Positions 32,897 through 40,190 of a DNA stretch of 64,000 nucleotides are shown piece after piece. This DNA is from Gramella sp. KN1008 (lineage in GTDB: Bacteria; Bacteroidota; Bacteroidia; Flavobacteriales; Flavobacteriaceae): positions 558,001 through 622,000 of the forward strand of contig NZ_SJDV01000001.1 of NCBI RefSeq assembly GCF_004332155.1, written 5' to 3'. The notes under the pieces were generated by a model. The model did not search any database, had not been told where the DNA came from, and saw only the letters and a list, made by a program, of their open reading frames with translations. The position numbers and the translations under genes were made by a program. The first letter of the stretch is position 1. Each line of letters begins with the position of its first letter.

Positions 32897-34123
32897 ATGA
32901 CCCTAGCAGTTTCAAACAACGAATTAGACCTGAAAGCAGAATTAAAGATCACTGGTTCTAAAAGTGAATCTAACCGATTGCTGATCCTTCAGGCGCTGTA
33001 TCCTGATATTCAAATAGAAAATCTTTCAAATAGTGATGATACTGTGGTTCTTAAAAAAGCTCTTGAAAAAGGGAATGGAACCATTGATATACATCATGCC
33101 GGAACTGCAATGCGTTTCCTTACAGCATATTTTGCATCCAAGGAAGGTTGTGAAGTAAATATTACAGGAAGTAAGAGGATGAAAGAGCGGCCCATAAGAT
33201 TGCTGGTAGATGCGCTGCAGCGAATGGGAGCTGATATAGAATACTTATACGAAGCGGGTTATCCCCCGCTTAAGATCCGGGGTAAAAAACTTCATGCAGA
33301 TTCTATTAAACTGCAGGCAAATGTAAGCAGTCAGTACGTTTCAGCCCTAATGCTTATTGGTGCGTCATTGCCTAATGGCCTGGAGATCATACTTGACGGA
33401 AGAATAACTTCTACCCCTTATATTTTAATGAGCCTTGAGCTCCTTCAGCATGCGGGGATAAAGGGCAGATTTAACGAAGACCGCATATATATAGAGCCTT
33501 CAGAAAGTTTACCGCCCTCTACAATTGCTGTGGAGTCTGATTGGAGTTCGGCTTCATATTTCTATAGTATCGCGGCGATTTCGAATACCGCAGAAATCAG
33601 ACTTTCCAATTATAGAAAGACAAGCAGGCAGGGTGACTCGTGCCTGGCAGAAATTTACAAGCATTTTGGAGTGGAAACCACTTATGAAGGAGACAGTATT
33701 GTTTTGAAGAAGAACAATACTAAAAGATCAAGAAGAATCCATGAAGACCTTTGTAATTCACCTGATATCGCCCAGACAATTGCAGTGACCTGTCTTGCCC
33801 TGGGTATGGAATGTGAACTGGAAGGACTACATACTTTAAAGATCAAGGAAACCGACAGACTTCAGGCTTTAAAGAATGAAATGGAGAAGTTTGGAGCGAA
33901 GGTTATTATAACGCATGATTGTCTTCAGCTTTTTCCATCTGATAATTTAAATGAAGGCGTTCATGTTGAGACCTATAATGATCACCGGATGGCCATGGCC
34001 TTTGCTCCCCTCGCTTTAAAGGTGCCTTTATTTGTTGAGGATGCTGACGTGGTCTCAAAATCTTATCCCGATTTTTGGAAAGACCTTAGGAAATTGGGCT
34101 TTAGCACCACAGAATCTGCATAA
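32897..34123 (+). CDS. aroA: 5-enolpyruvylshikimate-3-phosphate synthase
   Basis: 408 residues. ITGSKSESNRLLILQAL is the N-terminal phosphate/PEP motif, and the AGTAMRFLTAYF, RPIRLLVDAL, and KIKETDRLQALKNEMEKFG segments are further active-site signatures. It adds enolpyruvate to shikimate-3-phosphate, the sixth shikimate step. I chose the ATG at 32897; the TTG nine bases earlier only adds MFL. Serine in SKSESN replaces the usual GSKS-x-x-N variant only slightly, so activity is expected. Confidence 0.95.
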   Translation: MTLAVSNNELDLKAELKITGSKSESNRLLILQALYPDIQIENLSNSDDTVVLKKALEKGNGTIDIHHAGTAMRFLTAYFASKEGCEVNITGSKRMKERPIRLLVDALQRMGADIEYLYEAGYPPLKIRGKKLHADSIKLQANVSSQYVSALMLIGASLPNGLEIILDGRITSTPYILMSLELLQHAGIKGRFNEDRIYIEPSESLPPSTIAVESDWSSASYFYSIAAISNTAEIRLSNYRKTSRQGDSCLAEIYKHFGVETTYEGDSIVLKKNNTKRSRRIHEDLCNSPDIAQTIAVTCLALGMECELEGLHTLKIKETDRLQALKNEMEKFGAKVIITHDCLQLFPSDNLNEGVHVETYNDHRMAMAFAPLALKVPLFVEDADVVSKSYPDFWKDLRKLGFSTTESA

Positions 34124-34146
34124 TTCCCAAATAAATAGTCATTTAC

Positions 34147-34178
34147 TTGACAACCCCTGTTTTGAGATTGTATATTTG
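34147..34178 (+). promoter_or_regulatory. Predicted promoter of queA
   Basis: TTG (34147-34149), 21-nt spacer, TATATTTG (34171-34178), perfect match to TAnnTTTG. Confidence 0.75.
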
Positions 34179-34198
34179 CAGCTTTTAAAACTGGAACT

Positions 34199-35254
34199 AT
34201 GGGAATGAAACTATCACACTTCAATTTTGATCTGCCTAAAGAACTTTTGGCTGAATATCCGTCTGAACACAGGGATGAAGCCAGACTTATGGTTCTAAAT
34301 CGGAAAGAGCAGACGATTGAGCATAAAAAATTTAAAGATATAATCGATTATTTTGAACCGGAAGATGTGATGGTTCTTAATAATACCAAGGTGTTTCCGG
34401 CCAGGTTATACGGTAATAAAGAAAAGACCGGGGCAAGGATCGAGGTATTCCTTTTAAGGGAATTGAATCCTGAAACCAAATTATGGGATGTACTTGTAGA
34501 TCCTGCAAGAAAGATCAGAATAGGTAATAAACTTTATTTTGGAGAGGACGAGAGTCTTGTGGCTGAGGTTATAGATAATACTACCTCCAGAGGTAGAACT
34601 TTGAGATTTCTTTATGACGGATCTTACAGTGATTTCAGAAAGAAATTGAAAGAACTGGGACAAACGCCACTTCCTAAATATATAAAGAGAGATGTAGAGC
34701 CTGAAGATGAAGAACGTTACCAGACTATTTATGCGAAAAATGAAGGAGCAGTTGCTGCTCCCACTGCAGGACTTCACTTTTCAAAACATCTTTTAAAAAG
34801 ACTTGAGATCAAAGGTGTTGATTTTGCTGAGGTAACTCTTCATGTGGGCCTTGGAACCTTTAGTCCGGTGGAGGTTGAAGATCTTTCCAAACATAAGATG
34901 GATAGCGAAGAAGCCTTCATTACCAAAGATGCGACCGAGGTTATCAATAAAGCGAAACTGGAGAAACGAAAGGTTTGTGCAGTAGGAACTACGGTAATGA
35001 GAGTCCTTGAAAGTGCTGTTTCATCCAATCAAACACTTAATGAATTTGGAGGATGGACAAATAAGTTCATTTTCCCTCCATACGATTTCAACATCGCGAA
35101 TTGTATGATCACCAATTTCCATACACCAAAGTCTACCTTGCTGATGATGGTTTCGGCTTTTGCCGGACATGATTTTATGAAGAAGGCTTATGAGGAAGCT
35201 GTAAAGGAAAAATACAGGTTCTATACCTATGGAGATGCTATGTTGATCTTATAA
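34199..35254 (+). CDS. queA: S-adenosylmethionine:tRNA ribosyltransferase-isomerase
   Basis: 351 residues. [28 protein letters not shown] and [12 protein letters not shown] are family signatures. QueA builds epoxyqueuosine on tRNA using the ribosyl part of SAM. The start could be Met1 or Met3; Met3 (MKLSHF) is the more usual N-terminus, but the window's promoter spacing allows both. A terminator follows closely. Confidence 0.95.
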   Translation: MGMKLSHFNFDLPKELLAEYPSEHRDEARLMVLNRKEQTIEHKKFKDIIDYFEPEDVMVLNNTKVFPARLYGNKEKTGARIEVFLLRELNPETKLWDVLVDPARKIRIGNKLYFGEDESLVAEVIDNTTSRGRTLRFLYDGSYSDFRKKLKELGQTPLPKYIKRDVEPEDEERYQTIYAKNEGAVAAPTAGLHFSKHLLKRLEIKGVDFAEVTLHVGLGTFSPVEVEDLSKHKMDSEEAFITKDATEVINKAKLEKRKVCAVGTTVMRVLESAVSSNQTLNEFGGWTNKFIFPPYDFNIANCMITNFHTPKSTLLMMVSAFAGHDFMKKAYEEAVKEKYRFYTYGDAMLIL

Positions 35255-35271
35255 TCAATATTTCTATATAC

Positions 35272-35312
35272 AAAAGGCCATAACCTGATCTTTCCGGTTT
35301 ATGGCCTTTTTT
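35272..35312 (+). terminator. Intrinsic terminator of queA
   Basis: AAAAGGCCATAA pairs with TTATGGCCTTTT (stem continues with CC/GG around a one-base bulge), then six T. Confidence 0.85.
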
Positions 35313-35371
35313 GTAAGCATCTGAAAATAATCTGACTGAAGGTTTCCATATTAACTTCGTAATTTAGCAGC

Positions 35372-36415
35372 GTGAAGGAAAAGAAAAAAGACATACGGGC
35401 ACTTACCAAAGAACAACTACAGGAGTTTTTTGTCTCTCGCGGTGATAAATCCTTTAGAGGTACCCAGGTATATGAATGGCTGTGGAACAAAGCTGCGCAT
35501 TCTTTTGATGATATGACCAATATCTCAAAAGAGACAAGAGAGATGCTAAAAGATAACTTTGTTATCAACCATATTCGTGTGGACAGGATGCAACGAAGCA
35601 GTGATGGTACCATTAAGAACGCTGTAAAGCTGCACGATAGTCTTACCGTTGAATCTGTTCTTATTCCTACCAAATCACGCACTACCGCCTGTGTTTCGTC
35701 TCAGGTTGGTTGCAGCCTTGATTGCCAGTTCTGCGCAACCGCCAGGTTAAAGAGAATGCGAAACCTGAATCCTGATGAGATCTACGATCAGGTGGTGGCA
35801 ATAGACAACGAAAGCCGCCTATACTTTGATCGGCCTCTTTCCAATATTGTCTTTATGGGGATGGGAGAGCCTTTGATGAATTATAACAATGTAATGAAGG
35901 CAATTGAAAAGATCACCTCGCCTGAAGGTTTAGGAATGTCGCCAAAACGAATAACCGTTTCCACCTCGGGGGTTCCAAAAATGATCAAGAAACTGGCAGA
36001 TGATGAAGCCAAGATAAAACTGGCTGTTTCTCTGCATTCGGCAAGAAATGAGGTTCGTTCCCAGATTATGCCTTTTAATGAGACCTTTCCGCTGGAAGAT
36101 CTTAGGGAAGCGCTGGAGTACTGGTACTCTAAGACAAAAAGCAGGATCACCTATGAGTATATTGTCTGGAAGGATATCAATGATACTCCTGAAGACGCCC
36201 GGGCGCTATTGAAATTCTGTAAATATGTTCCGTGTAAGGTGAATCTTATTGAGTATAATCCCATAGATGATGGTGATTTCCAGCAGGCGGCTTCAGAAGC
36301 TACGAATATGTATCAGAATATTCTTGAGGAGAACGGTATTACGGTAACTGTAAGACGATCAAGAGGAAAGGATATAGATGCGGCCTGTGGTCAGCTTGCA
36401 AATAAATCTGCTTAA
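35372..36415 (+). CDS. rlmN: Dual-specificity rRNA/tRNA adenine-C2 methyltransferase
   Basis: 347 residues. A radical-SAM enzyme with the cluster motif VGCSLDCQFCATA (C-x3-C-x2-C), GMGEPLMNYNNV for SAM binding and a C-terminal AACGQL whose cysteine, with another, performs the methyl transfer. It modifies A2503 of 23S rRNA and A37 of some tRNAs. The start is GTG at 35372; no ATG is available near the expected N-terminus. Confidence 0.94.
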   Translation: MKEKKKDIRALTKEQLQEFFVSRGDKSFRGTQVYEWLWNKAAHSFDDMTNISKETREMLKDNFVINHIRVDRMQRSSDGTIKNAVKLHDSLTVESVLIPTKSRTTACVSSQVGCSLDCQFCATARLKRMRNLNPDEIYDQVVAIDNESRLYFDRPLSNIVFMGMGEPLMNYNNVMKAIEKITSPEGLGMSPKRITVSTSGVPKMIKKLADDEAKIKLAVSLHSARNEVRSQIMPFNETFPLEDLREALEYWYSKTKSRITYEYIVWKDINDTPEDARALLKFCKYVPCKVNLIEYNPIDDGDFQQAASEATNMYQNILEENGITVTVRRSRGKDIDAACGQLANKSA

Positions 36416-36472
36416 TTCATTAATGTTTCGGGGGCTTTTCCTTCAGTATAAATATGTATATTTACGGCCTTT

Positions 36473-37450
36473 ATGAAGGTAATTTCCCAAATAAAGCTGC
36501 CGGTAGAAAAAGAGATGGAACTTTTTGAGAAGAAGTTCTTCGAATCCATGTCTTCCAAAGTTGCCCTCCTAAATCGAATCACACATTACATAGTAAACAG
36601 AAAGGGGAAGCAAATGCGCCCCATGTTTGTCTTTCTGGTGGCTAAGATGGTCTCTGATGGTAGTGTGAATGAAAGGACTTACCGTGGAGCCTCGGTCATC
36701 GAACTAATCCATACGGCTACCCTTGTGCATGATGACGTTGTGGATGATTCTAACAGAAGACGGGGATTTTTCAGTATTAATGCTCTTTGGAAGAATAAGA
36801 TAGCAGTGCTGGTAGGGGATTATCTGTTATCCAAGGGGTTGTTACTATCTATAGATAACAATGATTTTGATCTACTTAAAATAATTTCTGTTGCCGTAAA
36901 GGAGATGAGTGAAGGGGAATTGCTTCAGATTGAGAAGGCTCGAAGGCTTGATATTACCGAAACCGTTTATTACGATATCATCCGACAGAAGACGGCTACT
37001 CTTATAGCGGCCTGCTGTAGTCTGGGTGCTGCCTCGGTAAGGCCTGAAAGTAATGAGATCGCGAAAATGAGAAGGTTTGGAGAACTTATTGGGATGGCCT
37101 TTCAAATTAAAGACGATCTTTTTGATTATGGAACTGAAAAGATAGGTAAACCAACAGGGATCGATATCAAGGAACAAAAAATGACACTTCCTTTAATTTA
37201 TACACTGAATAAAGTTTCAGACGAGGAGAAGAAGTGGCTGATAAACTCGGTTAAAAACCACAACAAGGATAAGAAGCGGGTTAAAGAGGTCATAGAGTTT
37301 GTAAAGAATAACGGAGGTTTGGATTACGCGGTGAAAAGGATGAAAGAATTTCAAAAGGAAGCTATGCTTATCCTGGAAGATTATCCTGACTCTCCGTACC
37401 GTGAGAGTCTTGAGCTCATGGTAAACTATGTTATAGAACGGAAAAAATAA
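36473..37450 (+). CDS. Trans-polyprenyl diphosphate synthase
   Basis: 325 residues. The first aspartate-rich motif is HDDVVDDSNRRRG and the second is KDDLFDYG. It elongates farnesyl diphosphate for the quinone side chain. The two residues before the first DDxxD are small/polar (TLV-H), consistent with a long product, but chain length cannot be fixed by eye. The gene ends at a bidirectional terminator. Confidence 0.9.
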   Translation: MKVISQIKLPVEKEMELFEKKFFESMSSKVALLNRITHYIVNRKGKQMRPMFVFLVAKMVSDGSVNERTYRGASVIELIHTATLVHDDVVDDSNRRRGFFSINALWKNKIAVLVGDYLLSKGLLLSIDNNDFDLLKIISVAVKEMSEGELLQIEKARRLDITETVYYDIIRQKTATLIAACCSLGAASVRPESNEIAKMRRFGELIGMAFQIKDDLFDYGTEKIGKPTGIDIKEQKMTLPLIYTLNKVSDEEKKWLINSVKNHNKDKKRVKEVIEFVKNNGGLDYAVKRMKEFQKEAMLILEDYPDSPYRESLELMVNYVIERKK

Positions 37451-37480
37451 AAAAGCGAAGTTTATCACTTCGCTTTTTTA
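37449..37480. terminator. Bidirectional terminator (polyprenyl synthase / acidic lipoprotein)
   Basis: AAAAGCGAAGT pairs with ACTTCGCTTTT (11 bp, 5-nt loop), with A-runs and T-runs on the two sides, serving the convergent genes on either side. Confidence 0.88.
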
Positions 37481-37499
37481 TTTGGAGTGTGTTCAGCAG

Positions 37500-37745
37500 C
37501 TAAGCTGCGTCATCGGTAGCCTCTTCATTATTTACATCATCAGTGTCGTGAATTTCTTCATCGATTTCCTCTTCAACTTTTTCGGCTCCTTTTTTAATTT
37601 TTTCTCCTGCTTCTCTGGCTCCGGCTTCAATATCCTCACCAATAGCTTCTGCAGCTTCTTCAGTTTTTTCCTGAGTGGTTTCGCGGCAGGAATAAATAGA
37701 AAGGCTAAATATCATAGCCAGAATTAAGATTACTGATTTTTTCAT
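37500..37745 (-). CDS. Small acidic lipoprotein, paralogue A
   Basis: 81 residues. The signal peptide ends in a lipobox SIYSC (Cys at about residue 20). The mature part starts RETTQEKTEEAAEAIGEDIE and is a charged, Glu/Lys-rich amphipathic helix with roughly 11-residue periodicity, similar to LEA- or YtxH-like helical repeats. No enzyme motif. It is closely similar to the next gene to the right, a tandem duplication. Function unknown; an envelope stress or desiccation role is only a guess from composition. Confidence 0.75.
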   Translation of the reverse strand: MKKSVILILAMIFSLSIYSCRETTQEKTEEAAEAIGEDIEAGAREAGEKIKKGAEKVEEEIDEEIHDTDDVNNEEATDDAA

Positions 37746-37765
37746 TTTATTTGATTTTAGGGTTA

Positions 37766-37800
37766 ATTAAAAAAAGCCATTCAGGGAATGAATGGCTTTA
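37766..37800 (-). terminator. Terminator between the two acidic lipoprotein genes
   Basis: On the minus strand, AAAGCCATTC and GAATGGCTTT form a 10-bp stem, then a T-run. It ends the right-hand paralogue, so the two copies are likely separate transcripts, at least in part. Confidence 0.75.
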
Positions 37801-37823
37801 ATCTTTATTAAGCAAGAAGATGA

Positions 37824-38051
37824 TTAATTGTCATCAGTCTCATTTACTTCTTCTTCTACTTCTTGTTCCATTTCATTTTCTACCTCTTCACCGGCCTCTT
37901 CAATTTCTTGACCAGCTTCTTCGGCACCACTTTCGATATCTTCACCCATTGCCTCTACGGCATCTTCGGTTTTTTCTTCTGTAGTTTCTCTACAAGAGTA
38001 GATTGATAATGACATTGTTGCTACGGCAAATAGTAAGAATAATTTTTTCAT
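37824..38051 (-). CDS. Small acidic lipoprotein, paralogue B
   Basis: 75 residues with lipobox SIYSC and mature start RETTEEKTEDAVEAMGEDIE, over 70 percent identical by eye to paralogue A across the first 40 residues, then diverging to an almost wholly Glu/Asp tail (VENEMEQEVEEEVNETDD). It has its own promoter (38080-38107). Confidence 0.75.
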   Translation of the reverse strand: MKKLFLLFAVATMSLSIYSCRETTEEKTEDAVEAMGEDIESGAEEAGQEIEEAGEEVENEMEQEVEEEVNETDDN

Positions 38052-38079
38052 TGTTAAAATGTTTAATTAGTTGAAGAAA

Positions 38080-38107
38080 CAAAGTTAAACAATTTTTGAT
38101 TATGCAA
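38080..38107 (-). promoter_or_regulatory. Predicted promoter of acidic lipoprotein B
   Basis: Minus-strand TTG (38107-38105), 17-nt spacer, TAACTTTG (38087-38080). The spacer is shorter than in the other promoters here. Confidence 0.55.
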
Positions 38108-38109
38108 AA

Positions 38110-38401
38110 GGACTCTTTTCACTTAAATATTTCCAGTAAGGTTTAGGCCCATGTTGTATGTGAAGTCCCATGTTCGCTAGGTTTTTAATAATCCTACGGT
38201 GAAAATATTATTTCCACAATTTCTGAAAATTGATTTTTCCATCGTCAAAATACTGTTCTTTTGCTCCTGAGATCCCTATATTTCTGGGAAGTCTCAGGGA
38301 TTCAAATTCGATTTTATCCTGTTATAATAGGCCGCAAATTTTCTGCTTAGATCAATCATTTTTTAAAAAGTGGTGGTTGATAAAAGTTAAATTAAAGTTG
38401 T
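38110..38401. other. Intergenic stretch without a recognisable feature
   Basis: About 290 AT-rich bases between the sulfatase 3' end and the acidic lipoprotein promoter. No convincing ORF, terminator with a T-run or repeat was seen. Confidence 0.5.
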
Positions 38402-40096
38402 TTAATCTATTTCAGTCTTTTTCTCTTTTGGGTAAGTTTCCGGATCCTCACCTGCGAGTCTTGCAAAATTTCTATAAGCTCTTTTAACCTGCTCTTCTGG
38501 CGTGGTTTGAAATTCTTCCTCTGTAACTTCATATTTTTCCTGAAGCGATTTCAGTTTATCATGTAATCTTTTCTGCACATCTGCATATTCGGGATTTCCA
38601 TAAAGGTTATTTTCTTCCTGTGGATCTTTCTTAAGATCGTAAAGTTCCCATGTGTCTATATCGTCATAAAAATGAATGATTTTATAGCGATCTGTCCTTA
38701 CTCCATATTGTCTTTTCACCATATGAAATGCCGGAAAATCATAATAGTGGTAATAAACAGCATCCCGGAAATCTTCGTCATCAGCTTTTCCGGTTAGTAA
38801 TGGTTTCAGAGATTTACCCTGCATTTCTGATGGAATCTCAGCGCCGGCAAAATCCAGAAACGTAGGAGCGAAATCCAGATTCTGTGTAAGTGCATCAATA
38901 GTGGTTCCCGGTTCTATGGCCGGGGGATATTGCATCAATAATGGCATGGCGAGGGATTCCTCATACATAAAGCGCTTATCAAAGAAACCTTTTTCTCCAA
39001 GGTAGAAACCCTGGTCAGTAGTGTATACTATAATTGTGTTTTCTGTAAGTCCCTGTTCTTCCAGGTAATCAAGAATTTTTCCTACACCCTCATCAACGGC
39101 GGTAACCGTTCCCATATAGTCATGAAGGTAACGCTGACCTTTCCATTCTGCCAATTCCCTCCCGGAAAGATTTGCATCATGGAAGGCATCATTCTTTGCG
39201 CGGTAAGCATCATCCCATGCATCTCTCTGTTCCCTGGTCATCCTGTTAAAATCAGATTTCCACGGATTATGCCTTAGCGAGTCACTTCCCTTGGATACGG
39301 TCATTTTCAGGTCATGCCCTTCATACATATCCTCATAAATGGTTTGTAATTGCTCTTGCGCAGCTACCTGATTTTCATGTTTCGAGAAATAGGTGTCCGG
39401 TAAAGGAAAATTTATGGAATCATAGGTGTTGATATGCCTTAGTGGTGGCATCCAGTTACGATGCGGAGCCTTATGGTGAACCATTAAAAAGAAGGGTTTA
39501 TCACCATTTCTTTTATTTTTAAGCCAGTCCAGGCCCATGTCAGTAATGATGTCTGTGGCATAACCATTCACAATGGTGGTGTCATTTTCGTGGATAAATT
39601 CAGGGTTGTAATAATTTCCCTGGTCATTCAGAATATTCCAGTAATCAAATCCCTGGGGTTTCCCATGTAAATGCCATTTCCCTACTATGGCGGTCTGATA
39701 ACCAGCGCCTTTCAAGTATTTTGGCAGGGTTGGCTGAGATCCGTCAAATACTTCACCATTCATTCGAAACCCATTGATATGACTAAATTTACCTGTAAGA
39801 ATCACCGCCCGGCTTGGACCACAAATAGAATTGGTGCAGAAATTATTGAGAAATTTGGCACCGTTATTAGCTATTCTGTCAATATTTGGAGTAGGTGCCA
39901 ATTGACTTACCGGATGCCCGTATGCGCTGATTGCCTGTTCGGCATGATCATCAGACATTATAAACACAATGTTGGGTCTTTTATTTTTTTCTACTTCTGC
40001 CTTAGATTCTTCGATGTTTTTGCAACTTGAGAAAAAAAGTGGAATGCTCAGGACAAATGCAATAAAATACCGTTTAAAAAAGGATGGTCGATTCAT
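38402..40096 (-). CDS. Sulfatase (S1 family) lipoprotein
   Basis: 564 residues. A lipobox (PLFFSSCKN, Cys about 25) follows the signal peptide. RPNIVFIMSDDHAEQA is the metal-binding start, and SICGPSRAVILTG is the C-x-P-S-R motif whose cysteine becomes formylglycine. KWHLHG and TDQGFYLGEKG complete the site. It hydrolyses sulfate esters, probably on a polysaccharide, in the periplasm or on the surface. It is divergent from the regulator of the polysaccharide locus, with about 95 nt between. The subfamily, and so the sugar, cannot be told; maturation needs a sulfatase-modifying enzyme not in the window. Confidence 0.92.
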   Translation of the reverse strand: MNRPSFFKRYFIAFVLSIPLFFSSCKNIEESKAEVEKNKRPNIVFIMSDDHAEQAISAYGHPVSQLAPTPNIDRIANNGAKFLNNFCTNSICGPSRAVILTGKFSHINGFRMNGEVFDGSQPTLPKYLKGAGYQTAIVGKWHLHGKPQGFDYWNILNDQGNYYNPEFIHENDTTIVNGYATDIITDMGLDWLKNKRNGDKPFFLMVHHKAPHRNWMPPLRHINTYDSINFPLPDTYFSKHENQVAAQEQLQTIYEDMYEGHDLKMTVSKGSDSLRHNPWKSDFNRMTREQRDAWDDAYRAKNDAFHDANLSGRELAEWKGQRYLHDYMGTVTAVDEGVGKILDYLEEQGLTENTIIVYTTDQGFYLGEKGFFDKRFMYEESLAMPLLMQYPPAIEPGTTIDALTQNLDFAPTFLDFAGAEIPSEMQGKSLKPLLTGKADDEDFRDAVYYHYYDFPAFHMVKRQYGVRTDRYKIIHFYDDIDTWELYDLKKDPQEENNLYGNPEYADVQKRLHDKLKSLQEKYEVTEEEFQTTPEEQVKRAYRNFARLAGEDPETYPKEKKTEID

Positions 40097-40190
40097 TGTT
40101 TTAAAATTTTAAGAAGGGAAAAATACAAAAGTTTTGCTGTAAAATTGTTACTTTTCGCCTGCACAATAATTGCACAATTGGGTATACAAT

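Noticed and set aside
37482..37727. 81-codon plus-strand ORF opposite acidic lipoprotein A
   Set aside because: The strand with the lipobox and a paralogue next door is clearly the coding one; the other is a Phe/Ser-rich mirror.
38230..38487. 85-codon plus-strand ORF beside the sulfatase 3' end
   Set aside because: Composition is untypical, it overlaps the sulfatase gene, and there is no promoter or family match.
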